DNA from: Adineta vaga
Lineage: Eukaryota; Rotifera
Length of the DNA stretch: 64,000 bases
Reading direction: 5' to 3'
NCBI GenBank assembly: GCA_021613535.1
Contig: CP075495.1
Location: 4,340,001-4,404,000 of the forward strand
Below, one piece after another: positions 23,907-35,709 of the stretch. A program made the position numbers and the translations under genes. Under the pieces are notes generated by a model that worked only from the letters and a program-made list of their open reading frames with translations, was not told where the DNA came from and ran no database searches. Each line of letters opens with the position of its first letter. Positions within the stretch are counted from its first letter, which is position 1.

Positions 23907-26547
23907 TAAAAACTAAAGAACGACTGATTGGAAAAGTAAAATGCGTTTGAATATATCTTCAACTAAAAAGAATAGAGAAAATCAAATTGACGCCTTGCTT
24001 CGAAAGCAAAACTCGAGATGAGACGATGTGAGACAAAAAAAATGAATAATGTGTTTTTTTTGCATGTAAAATCTTGTTACTATGATGGAAAATATTGGAG
24101 GGACGAGCGAGGAAGAGAGAGAGAGAGAGAGCAAATAGATGTTAGTGTTGGCAATTGGATAGAACGACAGCGAAGGCACAACTACTGGAAAAGATCCTTT
24201 CTCTCTCCTTTCTTTCTTTTTTTTCTCTCTCTCATATTTTTTTTGTCTGCATATGAAAGCAAGCGACAACGCTCGCATGGCCTGCTGTTCCTATTACTCA
24301 AGAAGATGACGAGAAAGCAAGGACGACGATGTAGAGGAATTATAATAATTTTTTGTGACGCGAACAAGAAAAAGGGAAGACACACGCACACAACATATAC
24401 ACGCAACCGTCACTAAAGAGAAATAGAATTCTATCACATCCACTCTACTAATGCAACAAAAAAGAAAATGCGCATTCACATGCAGCCCGTGTTCTATGCT
24501 GCTATTTAACTTCCCGTAAATAAATGCTCGTTGCTAATAAATGAAATAATAGGGAAAAAAACTGACGACGGAAAAGTTATATTACTCTTGCGAAACTTTT
24601 AACAATAGCATTGAACGACAGTTAAAAAAACTAAACTTAATTGATCCCTGTATGTTATACGGTTTGCTCTTTTTTCTTTCTTTCTTCATCAATATTGAAT
24701 ACATTAATTAATATTGACGTTGATGAAATATTATCATCTGATTTTAGTTGACAAAGATAACTAGAAATTAGAATCGACATTTTCTTTTTGAAGAACTTTC
24801 TTAATCGAATCAATTCTATTGATTACTTACTTGATTCTAAATCGTCTGTATCTATTTGACATGAAAATATAAGTATGAAACATTTTGACGACTTATTCTT
24901 TTTCGTGATAATTATATCAGATAAAATGACATAAACGATTAAATTTATTATCATTATCATCATCATTAGAATTAAAAACGGGATTCATTCATTTCTCTTT
25001 TTATACACTCTTTGATTTGCAAGACATCGCTCGATCGATAATTATTTACGTATTCCTGAGACCAAACAGGCGTTGCTTAATTAAAATCTGTTTGGAGAGA
25101 TAAGATTTCACTCATATCATTATCATCATCGTCATCTAAAGACGAAGAAGAAATTCTTATGCTCCAAGCAGTTTCCTTCGATTCATATGACCTTAAGTAT
25201 CAACAAGTTGTTTGGTCAGTGTCAGTTCGAAGCATCTCTTGATATTTTCGAGTAATTCGAAAATGATAATTAGAGTACGCAGGTGTCAACAATTAGATTT
25301 CATTTAGAGTAATATTAGAAGCTGACGACGACACATGTAGAGCACAGATGTCGAAGGATAAAAGAAATAGAATATCATTTCTCTAATGGAGTCTACCATG
25401 GAAGGTCATATCAGAAATAGTCTTTCGAGAACAGATTATTTTAAGCGAGAAGCATTTTTCAATATTCTTTTGTGAAAATCATTTTATAAATATCTAATGA
25501 ATATTTCTTTCACTGCGCGTGCACTTATGCCATTAGTCTCTTGATAAAAACCGAATAATAAAGAAGTGAATATATATATTCTCTATTGAATTATTTTATC
25601 AGTATTGATCAAATTCAGCACGCAATGGAACATAAAAACAAAAGAGATATTGTTCGAAGAGTTAGATCTAAATCAAACAAGAGCAATTTAATTATAATAA
25701 TTAACATGAAAGTTAGAACTCAACGAATTAATCATCTTATTTTCTGCTTCTTACAGCTTTTAATTAATATATATAACAAATTATTACGCGTTTCTTCAAG
25801 TTAATTGCTGAGTTAAAAGCAAAAAAAACCTGATAAATCATCGAAAAGAGTATCTAGTAAAAGACAGAATGTTGTAAACAATTCTTTGGTAAATATTTTT
25901 CAAGTCAAGTATATCGTAATAGAAATAATTATTCGAATTGTTTACTCAAAGCAACGGATGTAGAAAATTTAATTAGATTTCTACATATTATTAATTTAGC
26001 AATTGATTTTCAAGAAAGATATTGTCTAAGAGTCCTTATAGTAAATACTTCATAGAGAAGAATTGTAAGTAAACAAGAAACGAACTGTTTAGACAGATGG
26101 TTTTCATATACAAAGATGTAAAGTAAAAATTCTGTTAACTTTTATCGATAATACATATTTCAATTTAATACTTTTCTCCTTCAATAATGATAATAAGATA
26201 TACTTTGTAGAGTGTATCATGATAGTCTTTCTGATGTTATTCATTAATAGTCAAGAGAAAACAAATTTTTTGGCTATTCATTAGCAATGTTTTCTTATTA
26301 AATTAACCATGAATGATGCAAAAGAATGTTTAAACCAGCAATAAAACAGAGTATATTGTCACGTGTCTTATATGTATATATGCATGTATAGAGAGAGAGA
26401 GAGATAGTATTGCATAGGTAAAACTACTGCACGTTGGTTTATTTGATCATGCGTGACTTCATTGAACAAAAAGAATGACGAAGGAAAAATATTTTAACCT
26501 CGTTCTTCACTGAATGAACAAAAGATAACATTGATTTTACCTTTATT
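23907..26547. other. Intergenic, no gene seen; purine/pyrimidine-rich tracts
   Basis: The 24.0-24.4 kb part is rich in GA and TTTC runs (a GA run at about 24112-24130) and gives misleading long frames of Arg/Glu/Lys or Phe/Ser/Leu. The rest is AT-rich with a GA run at 26389-26402. Likely promoter of the neurexin-like gene on the minus strand and of the ART gene on the plus strand. Confidence 0.55.
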
Positions 26548-27327
26548 ATGAAGAGTCCGTCGTTTGAATTTATTAATCCACGTTATTTATCAGGTGTTGC
26601 TGATGAGCCTAAACAATTATTACAACCCATATCAGGATATGCACAAGAACCACTTTTACCATTAGAAGAAGCATGTGAACCATTAATAGATATTGTACCT
26701 CGATTAGCAGCACATGTTTGGGTTGCAAAACAAAATTCCAAAGATCCACCAGATGGTTTAACAGAAGATGAATCAGCAGCTATCCGTTTGTATACAATGG
26801 AATGGGATTCAGGTAGTGATGAATCACGTAGTAGTCTTTATACTCAGCTTAATCGAACATTAAAACAAATCGATCGAATGAAATTACGTCCATGGTTTCG
26901 TTATTTGAAATTATTTCTTACTGCTCTCGTTAAACTTCCACCAGCACCTCGTCAAACCGTATGGCGTGGTGTTCGAAAAAATCATAGTGAAGATTATCCA
27001 CCTGGTGCTGAAGCCACATGGTGGGCTTTTTCATCATGTACAACTTCATTGAATGTACTTGAATCTGATTTATATTTGGGTAATGTTGGAACACGAACAC
27101 TTTTTTCAATTGAAACCTTCAATGGTCGTACCATACGTGGTCATTCACATTTCCAAGTTGAAGATGAAATATTACTCTTACCAGGCACCTATTTTGAAGT
27201 TAAATCTCGACTAAATCCAGCATCTGATTTATATATTATTCATTTGAGTCAAAAACGACCACGATATGATTTACTTGAACCACCATTTGAAGGTATAGAA
27301 CATCTGAATAGACTAAAAAAACAGTAA
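26548..27327 (+). CDS. Mono-ADP-ribosyltransferase (ART family, R-S-E type)
   Basis: Seen: one uninterrupted exon, 259 residues. The catalytic signature is complete: Arg140 in TVWRGV, Ser162/163 in WAFSSCTTS, and the E-x-E pair Glu205/Glu207 in QVEDEILLLPG. A helical region with AIRLYTMEWD precedes it, as in the ART fold. Known: these enzymes move ADP-ribose from NAD+ to protein, Arg for the E-x-E class. The family is common in rotifers and also occurs in vertebrate ecto-ARTs. No signal peptide or GPI signal is seen, so it is probably intracellular. Lack of introns contrasts with most neighbours and could reflect retrocopying or acquired origin, but codon use looks local. Substrate cannot be told from sequence. 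Confidence 0.85.
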   Translation: MKSPSFEFINPRYLSGVADEPKQLLQPISGYAQEPLLPLEEACEPLIDIVPRLAAHVWVAKQNSKDPPDGLTEDESAAIRLYTMEWDSGSDESRSSLYTQLNRTLKQIDRMKLRPWFRYLKLFLTALVKLPPAPRQTVWRGVRKNHSEDYPPGAEATWWAFSSCTTSLNVLESDLYLGNVGTRTLFSIETFNGRTIRGHSHFQVEDEILLLPGTYFEVKSRLNPASDLYIIHLSQKRPRYDLLEPPFEGIEHLNRLKKQ

Positions 27328-27841
27328 TTATTCATACGTAATCTTGTTACTATTGAAAAGGTGCTCAACTATATCCATCAGTTGATAATACAAGAGACAG
27401 GGTATGTTTCACTGATTACTTATTCGTTACTAAATTATTCAAATTAGAAAATATTGAAATTTGATTATGTACAAAGAGAATATGATCTGATCTATTCTTA
27501 GCATGCATTTCGTAGCGTTCAATTTTCGAAGATTATGCTTATAGTTGACAAGAAATTGATTTCTTTTTTCGAAACACTGAATTATGTTTTTAGTTAGAGA
27601 ATATTTCAAAACAAAGTAATCGTATATAAATTTACGCTGATGAGAAAGTAATTCTCGAATCGTAAAAATAATAAAAAACGAATAAAATCCAATAAATGAT
27701 TTTGTTTTTGCATACATTATGAAGGATCTTCTAGTACGAACTAATCATATCCTTGAACTAGAATGTTCAAAATAAAATGAATATATCTATTTTCTATTGT
27801 GTAGCATACAATTGGTATCTTTCCTATTAGACAAAAACAAG
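27328..27841. other. Intergenic, no gene seen
   Basis: AT-rich. Contains a small hairpin around 27635-27668 (GAGAA/TTCTC inside TTTACG/CGTAAA) and, at 27829-27830, an AG acceptor just before the next gene's ATG. Confidence 0.5.
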
Positions 27842-29433
27842 ATGTCAGTCGGTAGGTATTCATATTTGTCATCATTATTCAAGCTATTTCGGTTTTATTC
27901 ACTTTTTCTCTATTCTTAGTCCATGGTACAAACAAAAAAAGGCACTTGCAGCTATTGCTGCTACAATTTTCTTGTTCATTGTAGCAATCGTTTTGGGTGT
28001 GGTATTTGGTTCTAGTAATAAAAAACCACTGTCCGATATAATTATTACTACTACTACCAGTACAGGTAATTGCATGAGTTCAACTGATTTTTTCTTTTTC
28101 TATCAATTTATCTTTAGCTCCTCCATTAGTTGGTTTGTATGGACAAATTCCCGAACCAGTATCTTTTGCAGATGCTTTCTACGCATTTGACAAAAGTACT
28201 CTTGATCTATATTCTCGTCATAATGGAGAAATTATTGGTGGATCAGCTAGTTATGTTCCTGGATACATAGTTAATGGAGAAGCAATTTATCTTGATCAAT
28301 CAAATGCTACATATATTCAAATACAACCAAAATGGTATATCAATTTAACAAAAAGTTTTACTATTGAAGGATTTTTTCTTTTACTTAAAACTCAATTGAA
28401 TGCTACTCTTGTACAACTGGCACCGAATATTACAATGAATTTACTCAATGGTGTATTAAATATGTTATTAGGAACCAGTGCAAAGATAAGAGGTATACAA
28501 AAGATTTCATCAGGTGGTTGGCATCATTTTGCTTTCGTTTTTGATGCAAACATACATGAAGCTACAATATATATTGATGGACAGATCGAAGCAAGAAATT
28601 CTTCAATTTATCCTGATATGATATTTCAAAATGATAATTCATCCGTTATAATTGGTGCAGGATTTCAAGGTTATATTGATCAACTATCTATCTTGTTAAA
28701 AGCAAAATCTCAAGGACAAGTCGTATGGGATGCTACTACTGCTGGTTATTATCCACTTGACCTTGAAGGTTCATGGTTATTAGATAAAGGACCTAACAGT
28801 ATTAATGCAATTGCCTCACGTATTCAATCAACACCAGGTTGGCTTAACACTAGTCTTCGTTTAAATGCACCAGGTGCTTTCTATCAAATCGATGGATTTT
28901 CTCCACGTGAAAAACCGACACGTGCATTTTCATTTGCTTTATGGGTTCGATCAGAAGATCAATCAGGTATTTTTCTTACTATTACAAATCCATATCGATG
29001 CGTTCTTAGAATGGGTCTCCGAAATGATGATAATAGTATTGTTGTCCATCTATATAATGCAGCTGCAACTGATCAGAGTGTCATCGTTCGTGGTATTACG
29101 ATGCCACCAAAACAATGGGTACATGTTGCATTTACGTGGGATATTGAGAATCGAGTAAACCTTTATCAATCGGCATATCGTCAAGATATCTATGAAACTA
29201 GTAAAAATGTTGTGAAATTCAATACTGGTGTTGATAATATGAGTTTACCAATAATGACAGTAACATTAGGTAAATATAATGGTTCTATCAAATGTGAAAA
29301 TATAGATGGTATTGATACTGCACAAGAATTTCGTGGCTCATTAGATGAATTGTATGTGTTTACACGTGAATTAACTCAAAATGAAATCTATTCATTATCG
29401 GTTCCACCTTATTTACAAAAAAAAACTAATTAA
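27842..29433 (+). CDS. Type II membrane protein with two LamG/ConA-like domains
   Basis: Seen: exons 27842-27855 (14 nt), 27920-28065, 28118-29433 join in phase to 491 residues. After MSVGSPWYKQKK comes one membrane span (about 14-35), then a short Thr-rich stalk. Two beta-rich domains follow, about 60-270 and 275-490. Each has the laminin-G type 3/pentraxin pattern: GGWHHFAFVFDA...ATIYIDGQIE and GYIDQLSIL in the first; KQWVHVAFTWD and FRGSLDELYVFTRELTQNEI in the second. Known: such domains bind glycans or other extracellular ligands. Topology predicts a cytoplasmic N-terminus and external lectin-like domains. Bdelloids carry many such genes; ligand and role are unknown. N-glycosylation sequons are numerous. 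The exon-1 donor was chosen because only GTATTC keeps phase. Confidence 0.8.
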
Positions 29434-29690
29434 TTCTTTTATTCGTACGAATATTGTTGTGAAAAGTATTGTTATTCATCTTATACAGTCCTTATGTTAA
29501 ATAAAGCGATATTATGTGAAAATTCTATTTGAAAAAGTGAAGACAATGTCAGAATGTAATTCATATGATTCATTCTTGAAAAAAAAAATAGTATGATAAA
29601 AGATTTTATTCATGTTTTAAATAAATAAATGAAATTAGACATTTTCTTCGAAATCTTTTGGCGCTATTTAAATAAAATCTAGATCATCGA

Positions 29691-32600
29691 ATGCGTCAAT
29701 TATCTCTTGATCGCGTCTACGGTTGTTCAACTGCTCATCGGCATGGTATTATTGCTTTACCTGATAATCGTGTTGCATTTCTTGCTGGTTCTTATTTGAT
29801 CATTCGTGATTGTTCAACGAATGAACAACGATATCTAACTTTTTCTTGTATCGAATCTCTTTATATATCATCCAGTGGTTTGCTAATGGGTATAATCGAT
29901 CGTCTCAATCAAGATGATAATTGTCGTATACACATTTATTCGACGAAACCAATTGAGTTATTGATAAGTATTGAACCAGATCGTTTTGGAAGTTTTATTG
30001 GTATGACAATCGATACGAATGAAAGTCTACTTATGATATTACATAGTGAACCAGCATATATGATAACTATTCGTAAATATGAATAGACGAACTCATATAT
30101 GAATTAATTTGTTTTCTTTTGCAGAAGAAATTCAAATTAGATCGCATGAAATAAAACGAATGAATATGATTGATTTAGCTTCGGTACGTGTTGTTCATGG
30201 ACCAGTTATTAATCGAATGACAAAAAAAGAAATCACACCTCAAGTCGCACATGTTAGTTTTTGTCCACATTCGTCGAAAGTTTTCTGTGCAACTGGCTTA
30301 GCATTATTTAAACTCTATGAAATTGATCAGCAAATCATTCATCAACAGATCATTCATTTTCGTGCAGAATTCTATGCTTTTACATGTCATTGTTGGTTAG
30401 ATGTGAATAGTATTCTTGTATGAATATGAAACTTTAATTTTACAAGAATCTTCTTCGGTTATTTAAAGGTAGCAACTGATCATGCACATATATTTTGGAT
30501 TCAAGAAGGATCAATTCGTTCGGATATTAATCTCGAAGAATCGATCACTGTTGATTTACATTTATCAAAAACTGAGCTATCAATTGAAGAAACTAATCGA
30601 GAATCATTTGATGATGGAAAGATATTTTCTAATTTGATTTTCTTATAATTTGATTTTATTTAGGTTTAACTGAATCGTTTAAAGTTGATACTATTAATAA
30701 TACGAAAAGTTTAACAATTCATAATGAACATGAAATGTCAATTCGAAAGAAATCCTCATTAAAAGATGATACAACACTCATTGAGAAACAATTATATTTT
30801 GATCTTTTTACATCGAATGAAATTTCACCGCATGTTATCATTTCATTTCGTGAATATCTGTTTGTGGTAAGAGCGAGTAAAGATGAGAATTTCTTCCTAT
30901 ATTCTAATAAATTCCAACAAATGATCTTCAATATTTAGTTTACTCCAATCATGATCGAACCATTCTTTCAAATAAATACATGTTATCGTCTTCAAAAAAC
31001 TCGTGAAAATCAAAAGAATATTGAAACACATCTTATTCATAAAATGTCGTATATTTTTGATAATCAATTTTCATTCATATATCTCTTAACTGATCGTAAT
31101 CAAATCTTTCGTTATACAATTAATCATACGGAAACTAAAATTGAATTCGAAGAAAAACATATATATGGTTTTAATGCTTACAGTATCTTATCTATTGGTT
31201 TATGTGCTCATAAACCTTGGTTAATCACACTTGGTAGTGATAATTGGTTACGTATTCTTAATTATAAAGATAACGATCGAGAAGTTGTCTCAAAATATAT
31301 TTCTGATGATGCATATGTAATCACTGGTAGAAATATCACATCTCTAGGAATGATATTCTTGTTTTGCTTATAGAATGAATTTAAGATTCTGATCCATATG
31401 GATTTCATCTATGTTTAGCAATGACGAATCGTTTTCAATTATATTCTATAACTAATTATGAATTACGTATGGTACACCAGTATGAAACACGAAGTATCCG
31501 TCATATAGAAATGAGTCATTCGGGACATTTAGTTGCTGTCATAGCAAATAATCTAATAAAAATCTATTCAACCATACATTTCAATTTACTAAGTCAATTG
31601 CGTGGTCATGTTGGTAAAATAAAACAAATTGTTTGGTGTAAATCTGATTCAATTTTGATCAGTTGTGGAACAGATGGAATGATTTATATATTTAATGTCT
31701 TCACCGGTAAAAATTTCTTTGAGAACAAACGAATTGATTTGTGAATTCTAGGTATGCGAGAAGGTGAAATCATAATGAAACAATTTCGTTATGTAGGAAT
31801 AGCTGTAACCAAGGATTGTAATCGTATTTATGCCATTACATCGGATTCAAGTCTAAAACTATTTCATAATACAAATCTCGAACAAGAATGGACAATTGAG
31901 AATAATTTGATTCCATCAGCTATTTGTTTATCAAAATCCGAACGATTACTTTATATTGGTATGACCAATGGTACTATTCGAATCTATACAATTCCATTAA
32001 TGATCGATGCTTATATGGATTTACCAGCACATTGCTCAACGATACGACAATTATTAGTATCACATGATGATGAATATTTAGTATCGATTGCTGAGTCAGC
32101 TTATATACTACTTTTTAAACAAACATTTGATGGTTTAAGTTCTGTTTACAATCAATTCTCACAAATATCACTAGGAAATTTCAATAAAATCAATGAATCG
32201 AAACGAATACAAATGATGTTTGAATATATTTTAGTAACAAAATCTGAATTTGATGAACAGACACGTAAAATTAATGAAATTGAAGCAAGAATCAAGTAAA
32301 TCATATTGAAATAGTTTTCATTGTTCTACTTTTTTGTCTTCTAGTGAACTCGAAACAGAAAAGAATTTAAAATTACGTTCAAAACATATTGTTTTTTCGA
32401 ATAATCTAAATGCTTATTTCATCCAATTTCAAACAACAATGAAACAACATCTTCTTGAATATGAACAATTAAAATCTGAAATAATCAATGAACATGATGA
32501 ATTTCTTCAACAAACAAATACTATTCAACAAGAATATGATGCACTGCAAATGCATTCAGAAGTTATCTATGAAAATCAAATGATAGAAATGGTTAAAAAA

Positions 32601-34384
32601 ATCTTTGAGAAATAAATGATTGAATATTGAAATTATTTTCAGCTTTCACGTATTCAACAAGCTCAAAAGGAATTGAATATCATTCAAACAGAATATCAAA
32701 ATAAATATTTCAATTCCGATGATCACGAATATATTGATCTAAAACAAATCGTCAATCAAGTCAATTCAACATTACAATCTAAATGGCATACAGCTGCTCA
32801 AAATCATGAAAAAATTCAAGAAAAAGAACGTCAGATGAATGAATATATTCGACAAATTGAAATCGATTTTGATGATGAAATTGAAACTGTCAAAATGAAT
32901 TATGAACAAGAATTCAAATTCTTTCATGATTATAAAAAACGTTTGACTATTAACGTATGTTTTACAATATAGGAATGAGAAATGTATAAGATTAGTGAAT
33001 CAACTTTTGTTTTTGTTTGTTTTAGGTTAGTTATTTCGTAAACGATACAATTCTCTGGTAGATCGTATGGAAACTCGTGATCCAGAACGAAATCATATTG
33101 AAAATGAAGTAAAAGAATTATACAATCGAAGATCGGATTTAATTGAGAAATTGGATCATTTTCGTTCAAGTATAAATAAAATGAATCAAATTCATTCCGA
33201 TAGGTTTTCAATAGAATATCATTTTTAGTTATAAAAAAGAAAGAAGATCGTATTGGTGTTCATGATATTAAAATTCATCGTTTACAACAACATATCTTAC
33301 ATGTTGAAAAACGAAAATATGTTCTAGATTATAAAACTAAATCTCTATTAGAACGTATTGAACCCATTGATCAAGAAATAACACGATTAAAAACAAAGAA
33401 TCAAAATCTTGAACAACAATTAACTGTTTTAAAACGACAACAAAATGCTTTAATTGCAAAACAAAAAGATTATGAATTGAAACTTGAACAAGCAACTAAA
33501 CAATTAAATCTTGCTAAAATCAATCATCAACATATTTGGAAGATAGTTCAACAAAGAAAAGGTTGTTGAGAGAAGATCTTAGTAAAAAATACAGTTTGTT
33601 TTCGTTTAGATGTAATTAAAAAAGCATTTGAATATACGGAAATTAATTGTACAACAGAAATAACGAATGAAAGTCATAATTCGAAAGAACAATTAAAAGC
33701 ATTTATTGAAAATATTTGTAATACAATGCAAAAGGAACAACAAACGGAAAATCAATTAGAAATACAAGAATTCATGAAAGAATGGCATAATCAACGAAAG
33801 TGGTTACTTAATCAAGTATGAATCTTCATATTCATATCTACACCTTTTGTTTCTGCTTATTTTCAGTAATTTTCGAGAAAAGAAAATCTATCTAATCATA
33901 TTTTTCTAGTTACATAGTTTAACAATGCATACTGAAGACAATAAACAATCATTCGTTCATAGTCAACATGAACATCGTAAAGGTATGAATACATGTGTTA
34001 ACTCGATCATTATTGAATATCGATTATTTAGCGATTACACCATTCATTAATCAACTTCGTCAATTACATAATTTACATGATGATTTGCAAAAAAAGATTC
34101 AAAAACGTTTTGCATTATTAAAAATAAAAAGTAATGATCAAAGTGATTTCTTACAAACGATATCTGATATATTACATGTCAATGAAAATCTTCATTTAAC
34201 AATCGATCAATTATCTCAAAAAGAATTACATATTGAAATTCAAGATAAAGAAATTGATCGTTTAGGAGCGATTATATTTCGTTCACAATATTCAACACCA
34301 TGTTTAGAATCAAATCAACAGAGTGAAAAAATTCTAATAACATCGACACTACCATCAATATCAATCAGATCATCGAACAATTAA
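29691..34384 (+). CDS. CFAP57: Cilia and flagella associated protein 57 (WDR65-like)
   Basis: Seen: 14 exons joining in phase to 3912 nt, 1303 residues (human about 1250): 29691-30072, 30125-30417, 30469-30616, 30664-30866, 30939-31326, 31386-31706, 31752-32295, 32345-32561, 32643-32954, 33031-33169, 33229-33561, 33610-33815, 33910-33982, 34032-34384. The first 760 residues are WD-repeat propellers (VAHVSFCPHSSKVFCATG; LRGHVGKIKQIVWCKSD), followed by ILVTKSEFDEQ and a long coiled coil containing VLDYKTKSLLERIEP. Known: CFAP57 is part of the inner dynein arm/regulatory machinery of motile cilia. The intron 30617-30663 starts with GA instead of GT; no GT donor in the area keeps the frame. An acceptor at 29681-29682 lies 8 nt before the ATG. 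Confidence 0.92.
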
Positions 34385-35709
34385 ATCATAGTCTTTCTTT
34401 TGATATTCTCTTGAAATTTCGTCTCATTTTGCCACTCTTATTCAAGGTCAAATGAGATTGTAATATACCTTTCGTCTTTTCTTTTCTTTTCTGTTGTATT
34501 GTCCTATCTGTGTTGGTTTCATTCTGAATAAACAAAGACAAGGCCTTCAATATATTTCAAACAAGATCATCGACAGGTGATCGACATATTTCAGAACTAA
34601 AAGCACATTTGTATGTGAGTGCTATTCAATACTCTTACTCTCAGTTTCAAACGTTTTCATCTATGTATTCTTTTAGTAACCAATACCATCTTATTTTTGT
34701 TCTTATACATACACGCACACACATACACATGTTTAACGAACAGTAACATTGGTACCAATACAAATTCATCAGTTTGTTCTTTATGTTCTCGTATATTTGA
34801 TTTCAAAAGCGAAGAGAAAATGAATCAGAAGCACAAAAAATTGACACGTACAACGTTTGACCTCTATTCTTTCTTTCATTTATATTCGATGATGTGAAAA
34901 TGAAGATTATGATCGTAAGTATCGTCTCATCGATATAGTTGGAGGTTTTTTTTTTCTGAAATATTACCAACATTGTTAATCTGTACATTAGATAGACATT
35001 TGTCTATTGTATATGTTCCTCTGAGATATAGAAACAAAGAGAATACATGGAACAAAAAGAAAAACATTTGTGAACAAAAGAATAGAAATATAACTCATCT
35101 GTTCAGTAAATAAAAGGAGAATATCGGGTACTAATGAATCGAAAGAACGAAGTCATTCGGAGTTGTACTATCAGATACATATCAAAAGAAAACGAACGAT
35201 AAGTGGATGAATGTTGATTCAAATTAGCAGTACTTAATGAATAAAAGATTGTTAGTAGAGGTAAAATACAGGAAGCATTTGCTAGTTAACAATATAAACT
35301 AATTATTGGACATAGTATGAAAAGAATCGTACGTGGAAAGTTGTAAAATAATGTTTTTTTTCTCTAATAAATGTTAGTTTTCTTCTTCTTGTTCTTTCTT
35401 TCATAAATTCAAAGGTGCTAGAGATTTTGTTACTACTAACAAGTTGTATTTTTTTTGTCGTATTCAACGTAAGTTATTTCTAAAGTGTGAACTTGAAAAT
35501 TTATATATCTTTACTGGTTGTATATACAAGATTTTATATGATAACAATGTGTGAAAACATAACGACAAGAGAAAAGACGCATCTTTTGTCTTTTTCTTCT
35601 TTCTTATCTATTCTATTTACATCTATGTTGAGTTAACTTAGGTTGATAAACGTTTACCGTCTCACAAGTAACTTCATTGGTAATAACATATAATAATATA
35701 TATTCATCC
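34385..35709. other. Intergenic, no gene seen
   Basis: 3' flank of CFAP57 and 5' flank of the PHD/PH gene. AT-rich with T runs; no coding frame with splice or family support. Confidence 0.6.

Noticed and set aside
24018-24479. Several long frames rich in Arg/Glu/Lys or Phe/Ser/Leu
   Set aside because: They are products of purine- or pyrimidine-rich sequence, overlap each other on both strands and match no family.
27630-27675. CTGATGAG...TTCTCGAA resembling a hammerhead ribozyme core
   Set aside because: The conserved GAAA box reads GAAT, and the flanking TTTACG/CGTAAA pair encloses the core directly instead of forming stems I and III, so only a plain hairpin remains.
33170-33228. CFAP57 donor at 33204 (GTTTTC)
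   Set aside because: It leaves the next exon out of frame. The donor at 33170 (GTATAA) keeps KKKEDRIGVHD and matches the family coiled coil.
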